A stretch of 64,000 bases of DNA from positions 118,952 through 182,951 of the forward strand of contig JAHHHB010000004.1 in NCBI GenBank assembly GCA_019359545.1. The letters run 5' to 3'. Position 1 is the stretch's first letter, and every line of letters starts with the position of its first letter. The position numbers were made by a program, and so were the translations under genes. Positions 1-9,646 of this stretch are shown here, in pieces. The stretch comes from Desmonostoc geniculatum HA4340-LM1 (lineage in GTDB: Bacteria; Cyanobacteriota; Cyanobacteriia; Cyanobacteriales; Nostocaceae). The notes beneath the pieces are model-generated. The model saw only the letters and a program-made list of their open reading frames with translations, did no database searches and was not told the DNA's origin.

Positions 1-438
1 ATACTCTCTAAAATCTGAAGGTGTAAGTTCCTGACTATTTTTTCTGAGCATAGTCATGTGGTTCGCTACTCCTCTTGTATTATTTTTAAACTCACTGAAT
101 GTATCTCTTTCACCCTCTGGCATAGTTTGATTTTCCCAAGTGTCAACACAAAATAAGTGCCCTCCTTTTGGAGCCAAAGCAGCAGCAATATAACAACTAG
201 ATGCTCCTAAATAAGATCCTATCTCCAAAGCTTTTGCAGATTCTCCAAGCTCCTTGGCTAAAATATAGAGCATATTTAGCTCATGAGCAGTCATATGTGT
301 AGTTATATCTTTTTTAGTTAAACAACCTAGTTTCTTCAATTCCTTATTAATTGAAGAACTTTGTATATCAATTAATAGTTGTTCTGCTCGCCAAACTAAG
401 TGATGTGATGCCTTGTAAGAAAAATCACTAATTTTCAT
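1..438 (-). CDS. Class I SAM-dependent methyltransferase, partial (3' end outside the window)
   Basis: I translated this directly from the minus strand. It starts at ATG 438 and stays open for 146 codons to the window edge. The product begins MKISDFSYKASHHLVWRAEQ. Around residues 78-90 it has a Rossmann-type SAM-binding stretch, ALEIGSYLGASSCYIAAALA, followed by LFCVDTWEN, the usual acidic strand-2 position. This fits the Methyltransf_24-like group often found in polysaccharide or secondary-metabolite loci. It lies 62 bp downstream of the glycosyltransferase-methyltransferase gene on the same strand, so the two are probably co-transcribed. The substrate cannot be told, and the missing C-terminus prevents finer family assignment. 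Confidence 0.75.
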   Translation of the reverse strand, partial: MKISDFSYKASHHLVWRAEQLLIDIQSSSINKELKKLGCLTKKDITTHMTAHELNMLYILAKELGESAKALEIGSYLGASSCYIAAALAPKGGHLFCVDTWENQTMPEGERDTFSEFKNNTRGVANHMTMLRKNSQELTPSDFREY

Positions 439-500
439 GTTTTCAATCTCCAAATTTCTGTTTACATTAGCCAATTATAATTGGCTATTTTTGTTGATGA

Positions 501-2798
501 TTAAGTAAGTTGTTCAAAAATTGCATATCCATTACGTAAATCAGTGTTTTGACTGAATACTAAATAATTGGGATCTAAGAGAAATTTTTGATTATTTTTG
601 TAGTTTTGAAATGTATTTATATCATCTAGTAAAACAAACTTATAGCTATGCAATTCATTTTCTAAATCTTCAATACTTGTGCTTAATTGAGAACCATCGA
701 TTAAAATAATATCAAAAACATTAACATTATTTTGTTCTTTAATATTTTTGATGATTTTACTTAGTTCTTTAGGTAAATTTTCTAAATCAATAGATGGAAT
801 ATCATAGAATTTGACAGTAGGCTCACCAGTATAACGCTTTTGAAATTTATTAAATTGAGGAGTAGATATATTGATACAAAAGGCGGTTGGCTTGTTTGGG
901 TTTTCTCTGATGCCTGTTAAAAGTGCCTCGGTAATAACTTCTCCACTAGATGCTCCAATTACTAAAGCTGTTTCAATATCTTCTTCCTTGACCATTTTTC
1001 TGATGGTTTGAAAAAATTCATCAGATTTTATAGTTGAAAATTCGTAAGGGAGGAAGTAACCAAATCTATTTTCTAAACGAGTTAAAGGTTTACGCAGTAG
1101 GGTTTTTAAACTTAATGTTAGCCATTGTTTTAACCCTATTTTATAATGCTTTAAATTTAAAACATCAATTAACTTAGAAACTAAGTTAGATGATTTAACA
1201 AAACCTGTTGTTTCTTTTTTTAATGAATGAGATTTTAAATAAGCCGGATCATTCAACAATTTTACGAAATCAAATTGTTGACATGCTGTAAGCATCATAC
1301 AGAGATTATCTAGCCAATCTTGGAAGCTTCGAGTAGGCAATTGATGAGCGCTATAGCGGTATTTTAATGCTTCATTGTACGGTAAAGTGTTTTTAGTAAT
1401 TAGAGTATTAACTACCCAACGAGTGCGATCGAGTTCAGGATGGCAAAGAGAGGGAAACTTATTAGCACAGTTGATGGCATCATTTAATTTTCCTTGACAA
1501 AGAAGAGTAATAATTAAATAAGCCCATTCTAACGGATCGGGATCTATAGCTTTTAGCAGATCGAGAGTCCATTCAATTGGCTGAATAATCCAATCATGTG
1601 CCGTCACTGCATTTCCTTTGTAGAGGTTACATAACGCCAGTCGTAGTTTTGGTTGAGCTTGAGAATCTACATAATTTAAGCATTTGAGATACAAAGCTTC
1701 TGCTTCATCATATTTTCCTGACCAAAGTTTTTCATCTCCTTGACGCAGGAGTACTCTATCCAATGCATTAACAACGATATGTGAATTTTTAATTTCCGAT
1801 GAAATATCTACAATGGTCAAAGGCTCAAAAGGGCTTTTCTGAACAATCCTTTGATTTGGCTTCAGGGCTTTCTGTAGATGAAACCATTGCCAAATTTGAT
1901 CTCTTTGTTTAAATGTGTGCTGGGAATGGACTAGTTGATAGCCAGTATTGGTAATTTTCTCTAATTCTTCTGGGTTTTTAAACAGATAATCAAGCTTATC
2001 TAATACATCATTTTCATCAGCAAACACACAATTTTGCATATCAACAAAACCTGCTGCTTCAACAGCTGGATTTTTTTCTGTAATCAAACAGGATTTAGAC
2101 CCTGGAATTTCCAGAAATTTGCGAACAAACTCCCTCGCCATTGTGCCACAGGTAGGTGAAAAGGAAGAAGCATTGATCATCCGAGCATACTGCTCACCAA
2201 AAAGCATTCTTGATGTTTCTCGGTTTTGCATGTATCCTAAGTGTGGGCAAATTAGAGTGGGATAATATTTAGAAATAAGTCTATTAATTTTTTGGCGCCA
2301 AGGATATAGTGATGTTTGGCTTCCAGTAATAAGCACTGGTATATTTTTAGGCTGATTATAGTCTCTAAATATGTCGGAATCTATAAAATTTGGCCAGATA
2401 AATAAATTTTCGGCAATCTCTGGAAGATATTCAGCTAAAGGAATAGATATTGTAAAGACTGTCTCTATTCCCCAATTTTCGATATCAGAAAGAAAGGCTG
2501 AATGGAATCCACAAAAAGAATCTCCATTATAGAAAGCTAATTTGGGTATTTCTGGATAATAATGAGTATTTTTAACGCGTCGTTTATCAGATGAGGCGTT
2601 ACCAGTTTCAAACAGAGTTATGTCTGGTTGATATTGTTCACAAATTTGTTGATAGTCGCTTTCGTCACTAATAACAGTTACTTCAAAAAATTCCGAGAGG
2701 CACTTAACATGTTCTTGCTTGTGTACATTGTAGAACTTGGCTGACCCTTGATTATTCCATTGAAAAAAAACAAGTTTTGGCTTAATAATTTTATCCAT
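501..2798 (-). CDS. Large glycosyltransferase with C-terminal methyltransferase-like domain
   Basis: The protein has 765 residues and appears to have three parts. Residues 1-310 resemble a GT-B glycosyltransferase of the CgeB-like 'glycosyltransferase family 1' type: a conserved C-terminal half with SFSPTCGTMAREFVRKFLE and a nucleotide-site-like stretch SKSCLITEKNPAVEAAGF. Residues 340-480 are helical and TPR-like (LWSGKYDEAEALYLKCLNYV). Residues about 605-765 look like a Rossmann methyltransferase fold (ETALVIGASSGEVITEALL, then VFDIILIDGS and FVLLDD). The role is probably sugar transfer and modification on a surface polysaccharide or glycan. It lies downstream of the polysaccharide operon and upstream of another methyltransferase. 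Domain calls are by eye; the acceptor is unknown. Confidence 0.7.
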   Translation of the reverse strand: MDKIIKPKLVFFQWNNQGSAKFYNVHKQEHVKCLSEFFEVTVISDESDYQQICEQYQPDITLFETGNASSDKRRVKNTHYYPEIPKLAFYNGDSFCGFHSAFLSDIENWGIETVFTISIPLAEYLPEIAENLFIWPNFIDSDIFRDYNQPKNIPVLITGSQTSLYPWRQKINRLISKYYPTLICPHLGYMQNRETSRMLFGEQYARMINASSFSPTCGTMAREFVRKFLEIPGSKSCLITEKNPAVEAAGFVDMQNCVFADENDVLDKLDYLFKNPEELEKITNTGYQLVHSQHTFKQRDQIWQWFHLQKALKPNQRIVQKSPFEPLTIVDISSEIKNSHIVVNALDRVLLRQGDEKLWSGKYDEAEALYLKCLNYVDSQAQPKLRLALCNLYKGNAVTAHDWIIQPIEWTLDLLKAIDPDPLEWAYLIITLLCQGKLNDAINCANKFPSLCHPELDRTRWVVNTLITKNTLPYNEALKYRYSAHQLPTRSFQDWLDNLCMMLTACQQFDFVKLLNDPAYLKSHSLKKETTGFVKSSNLVSKLIDVLNLKHYKIGLKQWLTLSLKTLLRKPLTRLENRFGYFLPYEFSTIKSDEFFQTIRKMVKEEDIETALVIGASSGEVITEALLTGIRENPNKPTAFCINISTPQFNKFQKRYTGEPTVKFYDIPSIDLENLPKELSKIIKNIKEQNNVNVFDIILIDGSQLSTSIEDLENELHSYKFVLLDDINTFQNYKNNQKFLLDPNYLVFSQNTDLRNGYAIFEQLT

Positions 2799-3368
2799 AA
2801 ATATTTTTGCTTTATCTAATATTATTTTTCAGAACATCAATCGCTCGATTTTGTTTTGTGTGTGTATGGTGTAATTCTGTGCTTATTCAGTTTCAGTTAA
2901 ACAATCACACACTTTTTATACTAATACCAACAATTAATCTATTTTTTGAAGTTTTCATCCTTTTGATACCAATTCTCTGTAAACTTACACTGAATAATTC
3001 TTAACTTATTTCTTCCTTTGCGACGGCAGTAATTTTGTAAACCAAAAACACCGCCCTACTTCAAGGTTATCCGTCTACGTTGAATAAAGATTAAGTGCAT
3101 CTTCATAGAGAATTGGTATAACAAGAAAAAGCAATAAGCAAAGCGATTGCACGAAGGTTTTGATTCATCCGATCGCGTCTTAATAACTGAACCCGGAATT
3201 CTCCCAGTTCTGCTGCTAATCGCTTTGCTTATCGGCGTTCTTGCTTCCTTTGCTGAACCAGTTGGCTATATCTGTCCTAAAAACATTGAGAATTCTGCAT
3301 TTGATTTATTTCCATAGATGAACATGGAAAATTTACCGTAGCAGATTATTCAAAAGGTCGTTGTAATA
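2799..3368. other. Intergenic stretch with an inverted-repeat relic
   Basis: No credible gene was found. The 65-codon plus-strand frame at 2807-3004 is low-complexity and hydrophobic with no ribosome-binding site. The main structure is a 15-bp perfect inverted repeat near 3134-3232. The stretch separates the 765-residue transferase from the Tat-secreted protein, so the minus-strand transcription unit may break here. Confidence 0.5.
3134..3232. repeat. 15-bp perfect inverted repeat pair, 69 bp apart
   Basis: ATAAGCAAAGCGATT at 3134-3148 is exactly reverse-complementary to AATCGCTTTGCTTAT at 3218-3232. The arms enclose 69 bp of non-coding sequence. This looks like a small non-autonomous element or its relic rather than a terminator, because no T-run follows either arm. 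Confidence 0.6.
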
Positions 3369-4331
3369 CTAGGGAAAGAAGGTAAACTTCTGGGCTGCAA
3401 GGTTCCTTACTAGCGTCATTTTGCCAGTTTTTACGTCCACCTTAAACACGGCATTACTTTTTCTAGTCTTGTCAGCAGCAAGCGCATACAATTGACCGGA
3501 AGCAGAGAAAGTCAAGTCTTTAAGATCGTTAGAGAGAGGGCGTCCTTCAAAGCTCAGTGGGGTCAATCTCTTAATTTTGAGCTTGCCAGTAACTATCGCT
3601 TTCTCCTGCAAATTCATTGAAATTAAACAGGGGATACCTTCCGAGCCAATCTCAGTTGCGAAAATATTTCCCTTCGGATCTTGGCATAGGTTAGCAAATC
3701 GATGGGTAGGCGGCAGTTCGGGTAGAGCCAGATCATCGCGGGCAAGAATTTGGCCTGTTGTGAAATCGAGCGTTCTCATGCTAAAAGGTGGGACGCCTTC
3801 AGTTCCTACTAGGCACAGAAGTTGATTATTGGGAAGGCTGAGCAAACTTTCAACAGTTTGATTGGATTTCTTGAAGCCTAGTACTTTTTTCCCTCTAAAT
3901 ACAGGGATACTAGCATTGCCGACAGTAAAAATGAGATGGTTGAAATGACCATTTCTTGTGCTAGAGACCGTAGAAATTACAACAGTCCCATTTTTAAGCA
4001 CTATCGCTTTCGTAATTCGGTTAGAGTCATTAAAAAAGAAAGCCCTCGGTCTTTTCGGTACAGACAATGGATTTTCAACGAACAGAGATAGGCGATTGAG
4101 CTTAGAGAGAATTTTTCCCGTTGCTAGGTCAACAGTGCTCAACTCTACTCCCGGAGTGTTGTCTTCCCGGTTTGCAGTGTTTGATGTACTAAGGAGGTTT
4201 ACTCCATAAAGAATTCCCTCGTTGAGTTCAGTCTTCTGAGCAAGTGCCTTACTAGAAAGACCAGCAACAACAGTAGAAGTCAAACTGGCAGCTGCAAGTT
4301 TGCCAAATTGTCGGCGTTTTAACGATCGCAT
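3369..4331 (-). CDS. Tat-exported beta-propeller-like protein of unknown function
   Basis: The product has 320 residues and starts with a twin-arginine type leader: MRSLKRRQFGKLAAASLTST, a hydrophobic stretch, then AQ near residue 32 as a likely cleavage site. The mature part has recurring strand-rich segments such as GVELSTVDLATGKIL, RTLDFTTGQILA and VFKVDVKTGKMTLV, as in YVTN/WD-type propellers. It is therefore probably folded in the cytoplasm, perhaps with a cofactor, and exported through Tat. It lies 23 bp downstream of the 1007-residue dimethylformamidase-like gene on the same strand, suggesting a shared transcript. I recognise no named family. Confidence 0.65.
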   Translation of the reverse strand: MRSLKRRQFGKLAAASLTSTVVAGLSSKALAQKTELNEGILYGVNLLSTSNTANREDNTPGVELSTVDLATGKILSKLNRLSLFVENPLSVPKRPRAFFFNDSNRITKAIVLKNGTVVISTVSSTRNGHFNHLIFTVGNASIPVFRGKKVLGFKKSNQTVESLLSLPNNQLLCLVGTEGVPPFSMRTLDFTTGQILARDDLALPELPPTHRFANLCQDPKGNIFATEIGSEGIPCLISMNLQEKAIVTGKLKIKRLTPLSFEGRPLSNDLKDLTFSASGQLYALAADKTRKSNAVFKVDVKTGKMTLVRNLAAQKFTFFP

Positions 4332-4354
4332 TACTATACTCCTTGTGGGGTGCT

Positions 4355-7300
4355 TTAAGGAACAATCAAGCTTGCATTTGGGGCCTGAGGTCTAGCCCCC
4401 ATATCTGCTAGGATATTGACGGTTATTTGCTTGGCGCGAATATCTTCCCGAAATGGGCTAACACCGTCACTGTCTAACCCCCATGCCCACTGAATGGAGC
4501 CGGAGGCAAAAACTTTAGCCCCACTACTGGCTGTGTAGCGGGCTGAATGGGATTTGGTAAAATCCTGGTTGGCAGGGAGTGCTCTTTCTCCAACTGGTTC
4601 GTCGAAGTTTGGCAATACATTAGCAGGTACTACTGGCGACTGAGACAAGATGACCAGTCCGGGAGGAGTAGACCCATTATTAACGACAAAATCCCATTCA
4701 TAACCTACTAACATAGCCAGCTGATTTCCATTCTGGAGTCCTGTGTTGGCATAGTAAGGATCGCTAGCGTTGGAGACGACAAAATTAAAACCGCCATAGG
4801 TATCTAGGTCACTACCATACATGACTCCTAACAAAGAATTTTCCGGCCGCTGGTTCTGAACGCTGCGGAATTTATTAGTGGCTGCTGATGGTCCCTCCTG
4901 CTGGGCTACTGGATCTAATGCCCAATCTGGCTTGTAGCACGCCATCACTCGGTTGGGCTTCACTTGTCCGGCAGCAAGAGTAGAATTTTCAAACCTCACT
5001 CGCCAATAAGCAGTATTGGCAGAGAAAAATCCTAAATTAATTCCGGCATCACGTGCAGCCTCGATATGATCGCGCATTTCTTTAGACCAGTACTCATCGT
5101 GACCCACAGACAAGAATACTTTATGATTGAGCAATTTTTGTCCGTTGGTGTGAATTTGCATACTGTCGGTGTAGGTAACATCGTAACCTAGAGATTCTAG
5201 CCACCGCACCATATTGTATTCCCATCGCAGAGGTGTGTCGGCCTCGTTGGAGTTTTGATAAGTTGCCTGGGCGAAAGGCCGGTCGTAGGAAACCTTGAAA
5301 GCCCGTTCACCGCCAATGCTGTTAGAACTGTACAAGCTGTAACCCCCCGTTGAGCTATAGGCGAGGACAGTGGACATGGCACTATTGAATAAAATATCAG
5401 CAGTGCTGCTATCATCGCGGACGACAAACCACACATGAGCCACTACCCCAGTTGCTTGGTCAGTCAGTTTCGCTACATAAATACCACTAGTCCAGTTATT
5501 GCCTACCTGCAAGACGTAGGAAGTTGTCCAGTTGCACTCCACTAGGCGGGTATCAGGGTCTACGGTACAGGCAGCTTGGGTCGTGCCATTGAGCAAGCCG
5601 CTGCTTGCGATCAGCCTTCCTCCTGTGCCACCATAGTAGCCCAAGCGGTACACATCGATGGTATACTGTCCAGCCTGTCCAAGAGAAACCTTAATATCCA
5701 GCGATTCCCCTTTATTTACACTGGTAACCGAGGTATAACCAGCGATCTCGCCACTACCCCGGTTGTCAAGCTTCCAGTTAGTCGTGCCTGGATTGAGATT
5801 TTCCAAATAGACGGGATTTGGGTTCGCCGGAATTGCTGTAGCCGAGAAGGTGGTACTACCGATGCCTGGTGCTATGGCGCTTACGATCACCGCTCCAGGT
5901 GCGCTAGGAGCCTGTCCGAGCGTCAAAGTTGTACTTGCTTGACCACTACCATCAGTTACTACACTGGCAGGCGACACTGATCCCCCACCACTGATAATAT
6001 CAAAGTTTACCGTGACCCCTGATTGAGGATTGTTTTGAGCGTTTACAACTTGCACAACTAGGGGGTTGGTTAGAGCTGCTCCCGTTGCCCCACTCTGATT
6101 GTCTCCACTGACTTTAATCAAGTTGCTGCCGACAACAAAGGCAATGTCACGATAATAGTTAGCATTCCGGAAAGAAGCGGCTGGGAAAGAATTTGGATTT
6201 ACATTAAATACCCCATTATTGCCGTCCGCTACTGAGCTAAGATCGCCACTAACTATGGGGTTGACCAGTTCATCATAAGTGGCGACGTAATAGGCATTGA
6301 CGTTGACAGAGACCACATAAATCGAATTGCCTTGAATATTTATTGGCGTTTCTAGAAGCTGCTCCTGCCACCCAGAAGCCGTCTCGTTAATAAAAGTGAC
6401 GCTTGCTATAAGAGTTCCTGCTGCCGTCCAGATTTTACCAACGTGAGTTCCGGTCTCACTAGCGGCTTTCCAGAAGCGAATAGCGGCAACCTGTCCGCCT
6501 CTACTACTGCGGAATTTCAAGCCTAATTCATAGGGGACGCTATCGGTAGAATTTGGAAAGCTGGGGACTTGAGTGGTCAATATTGTTTGGCTGGTCCCCG
6601 AAGGACTGGTAGTAGCAGAGAAGATAACGCTACCTACTTCTTCGGCGGTGGCACTTACAGTATTGGTGATAAAAGTTGTCGCACCAGGATTAGCTCCAAG
6701 GGTTAAGGTGGTACTAGCCTGCCCATTAGTATCGGTTACTGCGCTAACAGGCGAAACCGACCCTCCACCACTGGTAACGGCAAAATTCACTGTGACCCCT
6801 GACTGAGGATTACCAGCAGCGTCTTTGACTTGAACAACCAAAGGGTTGGGTAAGGGAGTTGCGCCTACACCAGTCTGATTGTCGCCACTGATCTTTGTAA
6901 TCGTAGGCAGGGGAACAGCTACAAAGTCAATGTCACGAAAATAGTTAGTGTTGCGGTAAGAACCTGTTGGGAAGGCTCCTGGAGTCACATTAAACACCCC
7001 ATTGCTACCATCTGCCACTGAGCTAAGATCCCCGTTGACTATGGGGCTACCCAGATCATCGTAAGTAGCGACGTAGTAGGCATTTATATTGACAGAGACC
7101 ACATAAGTGGTATTGGCTTGAATGTTAACTGGCGTGTCCAGAGTCTGCTGCTGCCACCCAGAAGCTGTCTCGTTAGTAAAAGTGGCACTTGCTAAAAGAG
7201 TTCCCGTTTCTGTCCAGATATTGCCAACATGAGTTCCTGTCTCGCTAGGGGCTTTCCAGAAGCGAACGGCCAAAATCTGTCCCCCTTCGGCGCTGCGGAA

Positions 7301-7378
7301 TTTCAGGCCTAATTCGTAGGGAACGCTATCAGTGTAATTTCCAATGCTCGGAACTTGATTGCTAAAGAGGTTAGCCAT
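4355..7378 (-). CDS. Multidomain protein: duplicated DUF4082-Ig units plus N,N-dimethylformamidase beta-like domain
   Basis: The 1007-residue protein has five parts. Residues about 1-160 are a DUF4082-type domain (YELGLKFRSAEGGQILAVRF). Residues about 160-262 are a Big-1/invasin-like Ig domain (NPLVVQVKDAAGNPQSGVTV). Residues 265-415 and 418-520 are a second copy of both. Residues about 525-1007 resemble the large (beta) subunit of N,N-dimethylformamidase, a fold found fused to Ig domains in secreted bacterial proteins (GQYTIDVYRLGYYGGTGGR, LNHKVFLSVGHDEYWSKEMR). The duplicated unit is about 780 bp and similar at DNA level. No classical signal peptide is visible at MANLFSNQVPSIGNYTDSVP, although the domains are extracellular types. 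Its place behind a polysaccharide exporter suggests action on or at the sheath; the substrate is unknown. Confidence 0.8.
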   Translation of the reverse strand: MANLFSNQVPSIGNYTDSVPYELGLKFRSAEGGQILAVRFWKAPSETGTHVGNIWTETGTLLASATFTNETASGWQQQTLDTPVNIQANTTYVVSVNINAYYVATYDDLGSPIVNGDLSSVADGSNGVFNVTPGAFPTGSYRNTNYFRDIDFVAVPLPTITKISGDNQTGVGATPLPNPLVVQVKDAAGNPQSGVTVNFAVTSGGGSVSPVSAVTDTNGQASTTLTLGANPGATTFITNTVSATAEEVGSVIFSATTSPSGTSQTILTTQVPSFPNSTDSVPYELGLKFRSSRGGQVAAIRFWKAASETGTHVGKIWTAAGTLIASVTFINETASGWQEQLLETPINIQGNSIYVVSVNVNAYYVATYDELVNPIVSGDLSSVADGNNGVFNVNPNSFPAASFRNANYYRDIAFVVGSNLIKVSGDNQSGATGAALTNPLVVQVVNAQNNPQSGVTVNFDIISGGGSVSPASVVTDGSGQASTTLTLGQAPSAPGAVIVSAIAPGIGSTTFSATAIPANPNPVYLENLNPGTTNWKLDNRGSGEIAGYTSVTSVNKGESLDIKVSLGQAGQYTIDVYRLGYYGGTGGRLIASSGLLNGTTQAACTVDPDTRLVECNWTTSYVLQVGNNWTSGIYVAKLTDQATGVVAHVWFVVRDDSSTADILFNSAMSTVLAYSSTGGYSLYSSNSIGGERAFKVSYDRPFAQATYQNSNEADTPLRWEYNMVRWLESLGYDVTYTDSMQIHTNGQKLLNHKVFLSVGHDEYWSKEMRDHIEAARDAGINLGFFSANTAYWRVRFENSTLAAGQVKPNRVMACYKPDWALDPVAQQEGPSAATNKFRSVQNQRPENSLLGVMYGSDLDTYGGFNFVVSNASDPYYANTGLQNGNQLAMLVGYEWDFVVNNGSTPPGLVILSQSPVVPANVLPNFDEPVGERALPANQDFTKSHSARYTASSGAKVFASGSIQWAWGLDSDGVSPFREDIRAKQITVNILADMGARPQAPNASLIVP

Positions 7379-7429
7379 AGTTGTTTGCCATAACGTTATA
7401 ACTAGTAGGGGTGATCAAAAGTAACTTCC

Positions 7430-8632
7430 CTAAACCTGACAAGCGATCTTCAGAACTTCCACCACATAGTCCTGTTCCTGCTGAGTCATCTGATGAAACA
7501 GGGGTAGCAGGACTGTATGATCTTGTGCTTGTTCACTCTCAGAAAGGCGATCGCACTTTCCAACTTCACATTCACAAGCTTTCGGCTCAACTCCACATGA
7601 CCAAGCTTCAGTTTGATAAGCACTTTCACGGTGAGCGCACATAATCCCACGTCGCGTAGCAATGCCAGCATCTAACATTGCCTGCATCACTTGTAACTGG
7701 TCGCATTTCTCTGTAAGCCGTACACAAAAACTTTGCCAGTTACTCTTTGCCCAGTTTGGCTCGGTGGGTAACTTTAATCCTGGTATATCTGCTAGCTTTT
7801 CCTGATATTGCTGTGCCAAATAACGCCGACGTTCCACAATCTCTGTCAGCCGTTTGAGTTGTTCTCGCCCAACTGCTGCTTGAATATCAGTCATGCGGTA
7901 GTTGTAACCCAGCATGGGATATGACTCAAATATCACTTGTTTTGCACCGTGGCGTACAGTATCGGGGACACTCATCCCATGTTGCCGCCAGAGGCGAAAC
8001 TGTTTGTCCCATTCGGGATTATTTGTAGTCAGCATCCCACCGTCACCAGTGGTGATTACTTTGCGGGGGTGAAAAGAAAAGCAAGCGATATCGCCATGTG
8101 GCTTGCCAATTTTCTCCCATTGCCCATCCCAGAGAATTTCACTACCGATCGCACAAGCTGCATCTTCAATGACTGGCAATTGGTAGCGGTGGGCAATATC
8201 GAGGATGGCTTTGAGGTCGCAAGGCATCCCGATCTGATGGACAATCAAAATGGCACGGGTGCGATCGCTAATCACATCTTCAATTAACATCGGGTTGATG
8301 TTATATGTCTGTGGTTCAATATCCACAAACACTGGTATTCCGCCGCAGTAGCGAATACTGTTGGCAGTGGCAATATAAGAATGGCTGACACTAATCACTT
8401 CATCCCCAGGTTGCACACCTACAGCTAACAGCGCTAAATGCAGTGCAGTAGTGCAATTGGATACAGCACAAGCGTAGTTTCCTCCTACGTAAGCTGCAAA
8501 TTCTTGTTCAAAGGCGGCGACTTCTGGTCCTTGTGTTACCCAGCCAGACATAATCGCACGTTTAGCTGCTTCAGCCTCGGCTTCGCCCATCCAAGGTTTA
8601 GCGATCGGGATCAAAGATTTGACTTCAGACAC
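7430..8632 (-). CDS. DegT/DnrJ/EryC1/StrS-family sugar aminotransferase
   Basis: This 400-residue PLP-dependent aminotransferase probably converts a nucleotide-linked ketosugar to an aminosugar. The fold-type I landmarks are present: [20 protein letters not shown] near residue 60, IEDAACAIGSE near 155, and the Schiff-base lysine in FHPRKVITTGDGGM (K191). The C-terminal part has an unusual cysteine-rich stretch (SCGVEPKACECEVGKCDR) between residues 350 and 370. The start overlaps the end of the upstream epimerase gene by 8 bp, so the two are translationally coupled. The product sugar is unknown; a perosamine-like 4-amino sugar is one option. Confidence 0.88.
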   Translation of the reverse strand: MSEVKSLIPIAKPWMGEAEAEAAKRAIMSGWVTQGPEVAAFEQEFAAYVGGNYACAVSNCTTALHLALLAVGVQPGDEVISVSHSYIATANSIRYCGGIPVFVDIEPQTYNINPMLIEDVISDRTRAILIVHQIGMPCDLKAILDIAHRYQLPVIEDAACAIGSEILWDGQWEKIGKPHGDIACFSFHPRKVITTGDGGMLTTNNPEWDKQFRLWRQHGMSVPDTVRHGAKQVIFESYPMLGYNYRMTDIQAAVGREQLKRLTEIVERRRYLAQQYQEKLADIPGLKLPTEPNWAKSNWQSFCVRLTEKCDQLQVMQAMLDAGIATRRGIMCAHRESAYQTEAWSCGVEPKACECEVGKCDRLSESEQAQDHTVLLPLFHQMTQQEQDYVVEVLKIACQV

Positions 8633-9644
8633 GCTGTTTGATCCTCCCTACATCCCAGTTGCGTACAATTTCATTTTCTAGTAGGACTTCTGGAGATTTT
8701 CCAAAACTCAAATACCAATCTCTCAGTTTGATTAAACCTTCGTGCAGTGATACTTCCGGTTTGAATCCCAACAGTTTGTATGCTTTTGTAGTTTCAGCAT
8801 ATAAACGCAATACATCACCAGGACGAGATTCATCATGAATCACGCCCGTGTCTGCTCGTTCTACTATTGATGCTATTTCCTGAGCTAAATCATTAATGGC
8901 AATTTCAAAGCCACTGCCCAAATTAATTGTTTGTCCGATGGCAGAGTCTGTAAATCCTGCCAACATAATCCCCCTAGCCGTATCGCCAACATAAGTGAAG
9001 TCTCTAGTCTGGCTACCATCACCAAAAATTACCATTGGCTTGCCAGCCATACTACGCAGTAAAAACTTGGGTATGACTTCTCCGCTATCTCCTTCATGGT
9101 GACAACGGGGGCCATAGGCGTTGAAAGGACGTACTACAACAGTTGGGTAGCTATATGTTTCGTAGAATGCCCTAGTGTAACATTCTCCGGCTAACTTAGA
9201 ACCACCATAAACAGTCATGGGAAAAGTTGGGTGTTCTTCTGTCATTGGTACCCAACGGGCAGTACCGTAAACTTCAGAACTTGAGACATACACAAACCGG
9301 CTTACTCCTGCTGCTCTGGCTGCGCTTAATAGCTGGAGAGTTGCTGTGGCATTAACTTCATGATTTTCAAATGGCGAGTGGATGGAATGCCGGACACCCA
9401 AGCAGGCTAGATGAAATACGATATCTACACCCGACATTAATTTAGCCATGCGATCGCTATCTCGAATGTCTGCCACAACTAATTCAAAGCGATCGCTAGG
9501 TAAATTTTCTAGGTTCTTTTGTTGTCCATTAACCAAATTATCAACAACCACAACCTGGTTTGTTGTTTTAGCTATTATTTGATGTGCTAGTTCAGAGCCG
9601 ATGAAGCCTGCACCACCTGTGATTAAAATTCGCTGATTTTGCAT
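8625..9644 (-). CDS. NAD-dependent epimerase/dehydratase, extended SDR (nucleotide sugar)
   Basis: This 339-residue extended short-chain dehydrogenase has the NAD-binding GGAGFIG at residues 10-16, the serine in VYVSSSEVYG near 122, and the catalytic Y146xxxK150 in MTVYGGSKLAGE. The RPFNAYGPRC and SQTRDFTYVGDTARG blocks are typical of nucleotide-sugar epimerases and UDP-glucuronate decarboxylase-like enzymes. It probably makes or epimerises a nucleotide sugar for the polysaccharide. It sits 2 bp after the acyltransferase gene and overlaps the following aminotransferase, tightly inside the operon. Exact stereochemistry cannot be read from sequence. Confidence 0.88.
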   Translation of the reverse strand: MQNQRILITGGAGFIGSELAHQIIAKTTNQVVVVDNLVNGQQKNLENLPSDRFELVVADIRDSDRMAKLMSGVDIVFHLACLGVRHSIHSPFENHEVNATATLQLLSAARAAGVSRFVYVSSSEVYGTARWVPMTEEHPTFPMTVYGGSKLAGECYTRAFYETYSYPTVVVRPFNAYGPRCHHEGDSGEVIPKFLLRSMAGKPMVIFGDGSQTRDFTYVGDTARGIMLAGFTDSAIGQTINLGSGFEIAINDLAQEIASIVERADTGVIHDESRPGDVLRLYAETTKAYKLLGFKPEVSLHEGLIKLRDWYLSFGKSPEVLLENEIVRNWDVGRIKQRV

Positions 9645-9646
9645 AT

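Noticed and set aside
2807..3004. 65-codon hydrophobic plus-strand frame
   Set aside because: Low-complexity AT-rich sequence without a start signal; likely chance.
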